Shown here piece by piece: positions 46,291 through 55,776 of a stretch of 64,000 nt of DNA. The stretch spans positions 32,972,168-33,036,167 of the forward strand of contig CAMGYJ010000006.1 of NCBI GenBank assembly GCA_946122785.1. Direction: 5' to 3'. The translations under genes were made by a program, and so were the position numbers. Numbering within the stretch: position 1 is the stretch's first letter; each line of letters begins with the position of its first letter. Source of the stretch: Linum tenue (lineage: Eukaryota > Streptophyta > Magnoliopsida > Malpighiales > Linaceae). The notes below the pieces were generated by a model. The model was not told where the DNA came from. It was given only the letters and a program-made list of their open reading frames with translations, and did not search any database.

Positions 46291-46786
46291 ATCCATCCCC
46301 CTTGAAAACAACCTTGACCTCCAGGTTGAAGTTGACTTTCGCCTTCTTTACCCTCCACTTTCTTCGTTTCCAATTGCGCTCCAGCTCGCGAAGGAAGTTT
46401 TCTTCAATAGCTCTGAGGTCCTTAGACTCTTCTCCTACCAAGTGACACATGTCACGTTCTCCATAGACGAACAATTCTTCCTTTTCTTTTTCGAAATCCA
46501 CGAAATAAGAATCGTAGAATTGTCCTTCCTTGTGCTCCCACTTGAGGTATTGTTCCATGAATTCTTCCATGAGCTTAGTGATGAAAACAAACTCTTTTGG
46601 GCTCCGTTCTTCTCTAAGTAAGTTTGAATTAAAGTCTCTTAGAAGCCCAACTCCTAGGCCCATGAAGCCACCTTCATTTTCCCTCTCTTTTAAACCTGCG
46701 CCATATAAAAGACATTTAACCATAAAGCCCAATAAAGGCCAACCTCTTTTTCGTTCGGCGCATGGCCTTGTTTCTGCTTGGCCCAA
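46286..46786 (-). CDS. Element F ORF, 3' part (Glu/Lys-rich, runs into the LTR)
   Basis: 166 codons ending NFNLEVKVVFKGDGL just inside the 3' LTR, after crossing the polypurine tract. The middle is rich in Glu, Lys, Phe and Arg (FMEQYLKWEHKEGQFYDSYF). C-termini of several plant gypsy polyproteins end in a similar NLEDKV-x-GG pattern at the polypurine tract, so this may be the tail of a shortened polyprotein. No enzyme motif is present. Confidence 0.45.
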   Translation of the reverse strand: MGQAETRPCAERKRGWPLLGFMVKCLLYGAGLKERENEGGFMGLGVGLLRDFNSNLLREERSPKEFVFITKLMEEFMEQYLKWEHKEGQFYDSYFVDFEKEKEELFVYGERDMCHLVGEESKDLRAIEENFLRELERNWKRRKWRVKKAKVNFNLEVKVVFKGDGL

Positions 46787-46842
46787 GTCTTTCCAATCAT
46801 CAGCCCGTCTTGCTTGCTCGTCTGGCCCAGTGCAAACTCTCC

Positions 46843-47778
46843 TTACAGATCACCTCGGCCCAATGGTGTGGAAGCCTGCTCTTTCTTAGTGACGCTGGTT
46901 AACGAGGTCGCCCTAGGGTTCGAGAGAGGGAGGCTTCCGCCCAAACTTCTTGGCCCAACCGACCCGGTGATCCGAACCACAACCCGGCCCAAGGGTGGCC
47001 TAGGGTTAGTGCAACGCAGAGGGGCGCCGCCCTCCTTCTCTTCGTTTGGCTCGTCCTTCAGCAGCGGCGCCTCCTTCGTCATCTCCTCCACCGGCAGCGA
47101 CTCAGGGTTGGAGAGAAGAGTGACGCCGCAACCGCCTCTCACCGGTAGATCCTCCTCTTTGCTCCTCGTCGATGACCCAAGGAAGGCGGCAGCAGAGATA
47201 TTCCCGCCGCACTCCTGCTTCCTCTCAATCGCCGGCCTCACGTCTCCCGAGGTTTAGCTCTTCGTCGCCTCCTCCTCCGACTGCGCTCTCTTTGCCTTTG
47301 TCTCCGGCGACTTGGGTTCGCCATCAATCGAGAAGAAGAGAGAGGCATCGACCTCCTTCTTTGCCAGCGGCGCCCGTCGGTGGCGAGAATCGCCCACCTC
47401 CGGCCTCGCTTTCTTCAACGATGGGTCGTTCGTCCTCTTCTCCATCGCTTCCCTATCGAACGCCGCCATGGTTGGAGCCGGTGGCCCTCGATTCTCATTC
47501 CCACCACGGAGTTTGACCAGAATTTCTTCCGAGCTCTGGTGGTTATAGCTCGCGTCGGTCGGCGAAGTTGATGGCGATGACGAGCCGAGAAGAGGAGCTG
47601 CGTCGTTGGTAGGCGGCGACAGGGATGGCATTGATCTCCTCACTGCGGCATCAACCTTCATCGGCCCGCTTCCTCGAAGTTCTGACGACTCAGAAGCCGC
47701 GTTTAGATTGCCGATAGCGAGGAGAACCTTGGTGGTGTCGGTTTGCTGCACTCTGGCCATAGTGAGAGTCTCTATCAC
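46843..47778 (-). CDS. Element F ORFs, 5' part (low-complexity, unknown)
   Basis: Two successive frames (47778-47254, 174 codons; 47241-46843, 132 codons) start shortly after the primer site. They are rich in Ser, Pro, Glu and Lys, with no gag or zinc-knuckle motif. They could be a degenerate gag-position protein or captured host sequence. An AT-poor composition unlike the LTRs favours capture, but this is inference. Confidence 0.35.
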
Positions 47779-47917
47779 TGCGCCTCCAGCTGGGGTGTCT
47801 ACCGAAACCGGAACGACTTCAATTGATGGGAGGACTTCAATGGCAGTAGGCAGCGGTGGTGATGGTTGAGCTGCGGCAAAGATGACTACCGCAGTGGTCT
47901 AGGCCTCTGATACCAAT

Positions 47918-48280
47918 TGTGAGAACCCCGCTTCTAGGGATTCTCGATACTGATCTTCGGCACCTGCGAGAATAAGGGATTTAGGGTTGAGAGAAAGAAT
48001 TAGGGATTTAGATGAGAAGAACATAATAGAATTGGAAATCGGCCGAGGCCTTGGACTAGGATGAGACGAGAAATTAGGACCTGAGAGGATAACTAGGGTT
48101 TAGGAGACTGTTCTTAATATTCTTCTTGACTGATTATGACGTAAACCGAAAGTACATATTTATATGAAATACTGGAAAACCCTAATAGTAATCCTAATAC
48201 GATTAAATCTCTACTAACCATAATTATAATTATCCTACCTAATATAATAATAGAAACCCTAAATAAATGTGTTTCTCACA
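47918..48280 (-). repeat. 5' LTR of element F
   Basis: 363 bp, followed on the minus strand by the iMet-type primer-binding site. Confidence 0.9.
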
Positions 48281-48285
48281 GAACC

Positions 48286-48850
48286 CATCTATTCATATGA
48301 ATATTCGAAGATAATATACACTTAAGTTTTACAAATTTCTAAGTGCCTTAACACCCCACCATGTGTCCAATCCTTCTCATAAGCGCACACAAAACCAAAG
48401 TCTGGGTTTCTTGAAGCGGCTACACTTAATGCTTACGTAGGTTGAATCTCTTATTCGTGTACCCGCATAATACACTTTTTCAAAGATTCAATTAAGAAGT
48501 TTTAAACTTCATCGTCTTCTCTCATGTAGGATAACAAGCATATACCTTGGGATGAATTCACTCTCTCTCGTGTTTCTGCTCTCTGTGGTATGTTTAGAGG
48601 GTCTGGGGGTCTGCTATTTATAAGAGCAGAAAACCCGGAATATTCCCTCTTTCTTTGGGAATAAGTCATATTTTAATTAGGGATATAATTACTCCCATAA
48701 TTTAAATATAATCTATTAAGATAATTAATCCTAATTATCTCCATAATATTTCTTTTATTAATTATCCATCTTATTTTCGTATTATCGAAAAATATTGGAT
48801 AATTAATTAGGAATTTCATTTATAGCTTTTCAAAGCTATTCATCCCAACA
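48286..48850 (-). repeat. Copia A 3' LTR
   Basis: Its first 230 bp (48622-48850) closely match 55062-55290, the LTR fragment of copia E, so the two belong to one family. Confidence 0.75.
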
Positions 48851-49569
48851 ATCCCCCACTTGAATAGTTTTGAAACTATCTTGAGCATCAACTGTTCCAT
48901 AAGATCGAGCATAAGCTAAGGTATCACGAAGATTTGAACCTTAGCGTAGTGGTTACACTTCCGATTTCATAAGGGTGACTCGTAGTCTTGAACCCTATCT
49001 CAGACAATGTAGCACGCCAGATCTTTTCATTGAGTGATATTCTCTCATAGGTCGTGCGTTTATGGCCATGCACGTTATCCCGGTTTAGTGAACGCTCTAG
49101 CAACTTTTTTCCCCCAAAGTTCCATAGGGAGCGGCCCCACTCCCACATTCACATAGGTGAGTCTATCAGAAGTACCCCCAAAGTAAAATACTCCACCCCA
49201 CATAGGGTATAGATCTCATTAAGAGTTGTTAACTCAACCTCCATTGCTTTGGGATTCATGCTTCACTATGCATGAACTTTTCGCATACTACTCATGACTT
49301 GTTATTACCCATTGAACCCATTTCTTGGGATCTCCAGTCTATTGGGTCGGGTTACCATCACTTGTAGTCCATGGTTCGGTAGGCATAAGTCCCATACCCT
49401 TGGCGGTATTTTGGCCTTCCTCTCTAGATAATCCTTTCGTCAAAGGATCAGCTAGATTCTGTTAGGACCTTAGAGGATCCACCTTCATTGCTCCTATCGT
49501 TAGGAGTTCTATTACAGTACTCTGCTTACGACGAATTTGTCGTCTCTTTTCGTTCTAGAACCGGTTCCC

Positions 49570-52320
49570 TTCTTTAGTAATAGTTGCGGCGCTATTACAA
49601 TGAATCAACTACCGGAGGGATCGGTCTTTCCCATAACGGAATCTCTAGTAATGACCCTCTCAATAAACTTTTCTCTTTACTAGCCATTGCTAGCTCTATC
49701 ATTTCTGATTTCTTAGTTGATTGTGCCAGGATCGTTTACTTCTTAGAATTCCAAGACACAACACTTCCGGTGATGTTTAAAGCATGTCCACTGGATGCCT
49801 TGGAATCTTCTATAGGGTATTCTCGTCCTCATCAATATACCCTACCAATACAGCCAGAAACCGTTGATAGCTTATATCAAGGTCTACTGTTCTTAAGGTG
49901 TCTCATGACCCCTTTCAATAGCATTTCAATGCTTCATACTAGGACAATCATTAAGCCTATCAAGTACCCCCACTAAATCGGGTCTCAGTTCATCAGCTGC
50001 CTCGTGCAGACTGTATATGCTAGTATATTCTAACTTTCTTAGTTTCTCACACCGTTTCCAGTGTTCTTTAATATTTACACTAGCATCATCAACCATTTAT
50101 GCAGGCATACAACTTGTATTTCTTCTAAATCTTAACTATGTAGTTAAACTGATCTAGAGGAAATCTATTTCATTGTCATAGTTACCTGGATCTCCTAGCT
50201 TACACAAACTTCATCCAGATCATTCAAAATTCTCGAACATGGTTTTTCACATCAGTGATATCATGAGTCTTTATACCAAAGATCAACATGTTATTCATAG
50301 TGCACGTGTCATTTTCAAACTTGTACTAAATGCACTTGTCACTTTCATTAAAACCATGAGAGAGAATCAGTTTATTGATGCCATCATCTTAGAGTTTGTT
50401 TCAAATCTTACAATGATTTGTCTAACTATAGACTCCATAAGCATGTTCAGGAATAACAACCCTATAGATTGTCCCATGTAGATTTCCCTATCTAAATCAC
50501 CATTCACAGAAACAGTTTTAACAATCCATCTGACGCACAACACTAGCATTCAAAACATACATGGACGTTATTCTATATATGGTGAATAGATAACAAAAAA
50601 ATTACAATTTTTCCTTTTCGCCTGAAGCCTTAGCTATTAGGCGATCCTTATACTCATAAACTAAACCAATAGGTTTCACTTTTCTTTTAAGAATCCATTT
50701 ATTACCCATGACTTCATTGCCAAGAGGTAATTCTCAAAGATGCCAAATCTTGTTTGATTCTATCGGTATATACCCAAGGCTTTACAGCCAAGAGGTAACT
50801 CTACAAGATTTTAAATCTTATTAGACTCCAATAATTCCATTTCGTTAATAATGGATTCTCTCACAAATCTGCATATTTGTGGAAGTTCAAACTTCAAGCA
50901 GACTTGTGGGGATCTTTCTTAGGGTGTAAATAACAAATTCATAACCAAAATCCTTCAATGATTTATGGTTCATTTGTCTCTTCTGAGTTCATACCCAGAG
51001 TCATTGCCCCCACTAGTTCCATTATTTCTTATAGTAGACAAGACACTACCCCACTATTTCTTTATTTAAAATGGAAGTTTATTGACATCAATGGATTCCA
51101 CATTACAATGAATATTTCATTTCATAAGCTTGTGCGTTTTAAGATATCATATCCAATTAAAACACACCCATATGCTCTTCTAGTAATCGTATTGCTCTAA
51201 TTCTCTAATTCTACCATAAAGATTTCAAGAGCATCACATCAAACCATTAATCAGATCAATCGCTAAAGCATTTCTTTTTCATCCAAGTTAACATCTTACC
51301 ATGTTTACCCATATCAAAATAAAATCTAAAATTTCTGATTCTCTAATCACGTATTCATGGTTCATTTAACTTGGCCATAGAACTGTCTTTATTACCATAT
51401 GCCACTCACCAAAGGATTCCTCCATACTGGAGCATGCAAGACGACTTTCCATATGTAAGATTCATTACCACTTTGCTAGAACCATCAACAATAATGGTGA
51501 GGGAAGTGCCCAACACCACTTTCTTCTTTAATAAACCTCAATGTGTGGTTTGAGCTTAGCTCGTTTATAACACATACTTTGAGATGTCGATATCTAGTCA
51601 CCATTCTTCAGGGTTATCATTATGGCTAACCTCTGTCATCACCTTAGCGATTATTATTGTCAAATCCTCTTCTTTAATCAAGTTAACACAATACTATGTT
51701 AAACTTGCTCTAACACTTTTGTGTCATTGACCTAGTTTTTATCAATTTTAATTGAGAAACATAACGTCATTCTTAGAATTGTGTGACAATCTTATGGTTA
51801 CCACGATGGGTACCATTCTAATTGGTGTGGATCTAGTTCGGCTTGCTACTCTCATTCTTGAAACTTTAATGTTCCAGAGCAACATTAGATTTAGTGGTTC
51901 ATGTAGTACTGACATCAATACTTCTTTCAATATCGTCACTATGGGCCATTAACTCATTCTATTCCCATATATTCTTCCTACACACTTATGTAACAAAATC
52001 ACTCTATTCCATAGACTGCATTCAAACTTATACTCTAGTCATTCAGAAAGACACATCTCAATGTCAATGTCGACATAAACATGCATCAGTTCTAGGTTTA
52101 TTTTCTCACATTCACATGATTTCTCAATACCACACATAGAAGTCAAGTGAAATAGGTTCTAACTTATCATTCATCGTAATGATTCGTAAAAAGGTTTTGA
52201 TTCTGACCTCTTTTCGACGAGTCAATGCATTTCCAATTTGCACGAGTAGCTAGCACCACTTCTAGCTCCCTTGTCATGCTTTTCTCCAATTTAATTTCCA
52301 CCATAGCAAACCATTTGCTT
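49570..52320 (-). pseudogene. Copia A pol remnant (RNase H, RT, integrase)
   Basis: Minus-strand blocks, from the 3' end of pol inward, are as follows. RNase H has TGSVVSWNSKK then a stop then TILAQST, and EMIELAMASKE, at 49790-49660. RT has NNMLIFGIKTHDITDVK near 50300, where the YVDD box has become TMNN. VNGDLDREIYMGQS lies near 50510, and the RT start ELPLGNEVMGNKWILKRKVKP near 50710, the last with a short local duplication at 50720-50825. Upstream, an integrase tail-like SRTRSTPIRM (near 51840) is visible. Stops and frameshifts are dense. No open segment longer than about 80 codons is credible. Confidence 0.75.
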
Positions 52321-52328
52321 CCAATGGG

Positions 52329-53376
52329 TAGGGGTGATAGCGGTGCGGTTTCGGTTTCAACCGAACCGCACCATCGGTTAGCCGAGACCGAGAATCCCCC
52401 AGCACTGCCAACCGAAGCCGACACCGAAGGGATTCTCGGTTAACCGCCAACCGCCACCGTCGGTTTCGGCTTTTGGTTGCGGTTTGCCGAGACCGACCCA
52501 CACCAATTTTGAAGCAGCGGCAGCAGGGGAAGAAGAGAGGCATCGGAGGCGGAAAATCCCAAGTTGGGTCTCCCACAAATTGAGGTAGATGGAGGGAGAA
52601 AGCGTCGAGAGTAGGGGAGACTGGAGAGGGAGGAAGGACAGTGGCAGCGGCAGGGCGACGACGATTGGAGAAGGCAGGGTGGGTCGGGATCTCGCTGTTG
52701 ACCGCCGAGGATGAGGAAGGCAAGGCGGCGACCATCGAGGGACATGCAATGGGAAGCGGAGACGGCAACGAGGTGGGTGACCTCTTTCGACAAGGAAGGA
52801 GTGGGCGAAGTCAGGCGGGGGCGATTGAGGCGGAGAAGTCGACGGCGAGTGGTGATTGAGGATGGTGGTGGCTGCCGAGGAACGTCGGTAGAGAGCGAAG
52901 ATTGAGGATGGTGGTGGGCTGGTGGCTGCCGATTGGGAAAGGGAGAGATTGCAGATGGTGGTGGCTGGCGATTGGGATTCCCAATTTGGGAAAGGGTGGA
53001 GAGGGGCGAGCCGAGAGGAGAGGGAGAGGGAGATGGTGATTGAAGGGATTTGGAGAAGGGACGTCAAGATCGGGCTGGGCAAGGAAGGAAGGAGAGAGAG
53101 CGACGAGTGAAGAAGGAGAAGTTTGGGAGTTGGGGAGAGGCAGAGTGGCGATGGTGAGAGCAGAGAGGGAGAGTCTCGAGAGGAATGGCGGTTTTGGCGG
53201 TGCACCGAGATTATATCGGTTTGCAACCGTCGGTTGTCGGTTAGCCTAAAACCCCAAATCAACCAACCGACCCCGACACCGATGCAGTTTTCACGGTTTT
53301 CGGTTCACCGAGTAACCGCGGTTTTCGGTTCGGTTTCCGGGTTAACCGGTAAACCGGCAACCGATTAACAGCCCTA
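52329..53376. mobile_element. Non-autonomous hAT-like element H2
   Basis: 1,048 bp with a perfect 8-bp target duplication CCAATGGG (52321-52328 and 53377-53384). The ends are TAGGGGTGATAGCGG and AACAGCCCTA, near-inverse hAT termini. The subterminal regions are packed with AACCG/CGGTT motifs in both orientations. The central 52500-53180 is purine-rich on the plus strand and has no transposase. The long minus-strand frame here (52378-53262) is a composition artefact. Confidence 0.88.
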
Positions 53377-53384
53377 CCAATGGG

Positions 53385-53762
53385 CCATCATATGTTTTCA
53401 TTTCCCAAGTCGGCGTTCCATGCTGCCAACAGGAATGAAGTCCAAGCCCACTTGCATGTTCCTTTACTTTGGAACTTGACGGTGAGACTCAAGTTTGCCT
53501 TCCTCACTACGAGACCCATTATTTGTCAGTCTTTAGGCCTTCCTGCTGCAAGACCCATTTAATTGTTGGGTCCAATTTCCCATTGAATCCAACTTCGTCT
53601 TTTTCTTCCATCCCCAATGGCAGGTGCTCACGTGAACAAAACCCTCGGTCTCTTTCCTCTCGCCGCCTTGGTCCAATTAAATGGACCAAAAGGAAAGCAA
53701 AAGTTACGCTCCTAAAGCTCCTCCGTTATGCTTATGGACATAATTGTATATGGACAATTAAC
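53385..53762. other. Unassigned DNA between H2 and the Pin1 pseudogene
   Basis: No gene seen. Phrases such as TTGTTGGGTCCAATTTCCC and a paired TTGTATATGGACAATTA near 53744 suggest retroelement LTR-type sequence, but no partner was found. Confidence 0.4.
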
Positions 53763-54718
53763 TAGATCGCCGCCGCGCTTGGCTGACCTGCAATCGGAGT
53801 GGCGAGAGGCGATGTCCTCAAACTTGGCCTTTCCAGAGAGGATGTCCTCCCGGAACTGCACGAGCTTAGCGATGGCACTCTCTTTAGGGGTGTTCATGTA
53901 GGGGTGTTCAAATGGTTACCGTGGTAATAACCAAACCAATTAAGCCTATAATTCATTAACCGTGGAATAAAATGTCTTAACCAAACCGTCCAAATTAACA
54001 CGAAAACCAAATTAACCAAATCAAAGTTTAATTGGTTTGGTTAATCGGATAATCGGATTAACCAAATAACATAATCATGATTATCATCATCATTCGAGTT
54101 AATACATCATTCATCATCTGTGCACCTAATATAGTTAGCTTACAACAAATCCGTAACATAAATATTAAATACATACCCATATCATTCATCAGGCAGTTAA
54201 AGCTCTCATACAAAACACTTAAACTATACATAGTTTGAGGTGGCTGTCATGGTATTGTACGTAATCCTAAAGTCTAGTAGCTGTCCGAAATGTTTTGGTT
54301 TAGTAAATAGGCAGACCCATTTAATTTTTGACACATAATGTTTTGGTTTGTTGTGCACATGGAAATAAAATAGGGAATCATGAAAGTTTGGTTTGGTTGG
54401 TTGCATGAAAGTATAAATAATTTTGTATATTAGGTGTATCATTAATTGGTTAATTGGTTTCATTGGTTAGCAGTGTTGAAACCAAACCAAACCACCTAAA
54501 CCAAATAAGCAAAAAAGATTAACCAAACCAATTATCCAAATTAACCGAACCAAATTAATCGAATGCTACCGGTTAATATGGTTACCATGGTAACCAATCC
54601 GTTTGAACACCCTTATTCATGATAACACGCCTTCCGGATCCTTCCATGAAGCTTTCCATCGGGAGCCCTCGTGCTTTATCAGTATGTGGGAAGCCCTCAC
54701 CTAATTCCGGGACGCCAT
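53763..54718 (-). pseudogene. Pin1At: Pin1-type parvulin prolyl isomerase pseudogene, split by a hAT-like element
   Basis: Parvulins of the plant Pin1 type isomerise phospho-Ser/Thr-Pro bonds. From ATG 54718 the minus strand reads MASRN, then TAG where the family has Gln, then VRASHILIKHEGSRWKASWK and DPEG. A one-base loss then breaks the frame before the VIMNTPKES part. There the hAT-like element 53899-54615 interrupts it. It resumes at 53898 with NTPKESAIAKLVQFREDILS and continues through KFEDIASRHSDCRSAKRGGD. It stops matching at 53763, about 70 residues into a 119-residue family. The C-terminal half with most catalytic residues is missing. No intron lies in the matching part, which would fit a retrocopy, but this is not proven. 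The 54719-54800 stretch looks like its 5' leader. Confidence 0.85.
53899..54615. mobile_element. Non-autonomous hAT-like element H3 inside the Pin1 pseudogene
   Basis: 717 bp with TAGGGGTGTTCAAAT at the left and its near-inverse GTTTGAACACCCTTA at the right. TTCATG is repeated at both borders (53893-53898 and 54616-54621). An 8-bp duplication TGTTCATG/TATTCATG with one mismatch is an alternative if the right end is two bases shorter. The subterminal regions contain GGTTACCGTGGTAA palindromes and many AACCAAA motifs. No transposase. Confidence 0.88.
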
Positions 54719-55061
54719 TGGTTTCGATCCCTTCTTCCGATGCGAATCTTCTTCCCCTGGTTTCAACTCGCCAAACAAACCCTCCTCCCGGGCTCAATTG
54801 AGGAAACAATTAATCGGACAAGAGGTTCCAATATGATGCGTGCGTCTCGATAATTATCGATCGATCTAGGGAATCTGGCTGTGTACGAGAGTGAGCGATG
54901 ACACGCATACCTAGTACAAGATTGAGATTTGCGAAGCCAGATGGGTAATCGAATCTGTTTGCTAAACATGACAGCAACCGAGCGTCTTAAAATTGTTAGA
55001 AACCGAACAAAAAAATTAGGGTTTTCGATCTGGCTGAGTCGCGGACTAGGTCGCTTTCTTT
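54719..55061. other. Region upstream of the Pin1 pseudogene
   Basis: The first 80 bp probably belong to the Pin1 leader. The rest is unassigned, with no credible coding region. It ends at the truncated LTR of copia E. Confidence 0.45.
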
Positions 55062-55290
55062 AAGAGCAGAAAACGCTGAATATTCCCTCTTTCTTTGGTA
55101 ATAAGTCATATTTTAATTAGGATAATAATTACTCCCATAATTAAAATATAATCTATTAAGATAATTAATCCTAATTAACTCCATAATATTCTTTTTATTA
55201 ATTATCCATCTTATTTTCGTATTATAGAAAAATATTGGATAATTAATTAGAAATTTCATTTATAGCTTTTCAAAGCTATTCATCCAAACA
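55062..55290 (-). repeat. Truncated 3' LTR of copia E
   Basis: Minus strand TGTTTGGATGAATAGC onward, over 90% like 48622-48850 by eye. It breaks off at 55062. Confidence 0.8.
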
Positions 55291-55776
55291 AATTGTGTGC
55301 TCCAATTTCTAATAATGAGCTTTCGACATTGAATTCAGCTTCTAACGTTGTATTAGAGGGGAATTGGGTATCCCAAGATCAGAAATTACGTGGACTTTAA
55401 ATCCATCCCTTTCACAGACTTGATCACCAAGTCACTAGTTAACCACTTCGTCAAATGATCTACCAAATTATCTTGAGAGTCTAGTCATATTGTCTAGACA
55501 CAACTCTATGAATTATCAGTTCAAAGATTTTACCGTGCCTTACTCCCACATGAACGTACTTGTAATTTTCACATGACTATATGCCTTAGCCAAATTAGCA
55601 TTACTATCACAAAAGATAGTAATAGGTGAATTGGTGTAGGCCATAAATATGTCATAAACCAAACCTCTCAACAATCATGTCTCTTCTGTAAGAGAAATCA
55701 AGACCACACAAACTTTGATTCCATAGTGAAACTTAGTGATGCAAGTTTGCTTTTTAGAGGCCCAACATATGGCACC

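Larger units (their letters stand above)
45928..48280 (-). mobile_element. Short non-autonomous LTR retrotransposon F
   Basis: Two 363-bp LTRs (45928-46290 and 47918-48280) start TGTGAGAACC and end TTTCTCACA, with a perfect GAACC target duplication (45923-45927 and 48281-48285). The primer site ATTGGTATCAGAGGCC (47917 leftward) and polypurine tract AAGGGGGATGGAT (about 46303-46291) set the minus orientation. The LTRs differ at roughly 13 positions (about 3.5% by eye). The 1.6-kb interior is GC-rich and lacks protease, RT and integrase. Confidence 0.9.
48286..52320 (-). mobile_element. Copia A (decayed Ty1/copia, minus strand)
   Basis: The 3' LTR begins at TGTTGGGATGAATAGC (48850) and extends left to 48286, its remainder being displaced to the left of element F. 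A polypurine tract, AAGTGGGGGATTG, lies right of it (48863-48851). A roughly 700-bp non-coding 3' region (48865-49560) is followed by RNase H, RT and integrase-like remnants. The right side is broken by the hAT-like element at 52329. Confidence 0.75.

Noticed and set aside
47172..47516. Plus-strand Ser/Pro/Arg-rich frames in element F
   Set aside because: They are antisense shadows of the GC-rich interior; orientation is set by the primer site and polypurine tract.
52378..53262. 294-codon open frame on the minus strand
   Set aside because: It lies within the purine-rich centre of hAT-like H2, is low-complexity Ser/Pro/Leu, overlaps long frames in other phases, and crosses the element's subterminal repeats.
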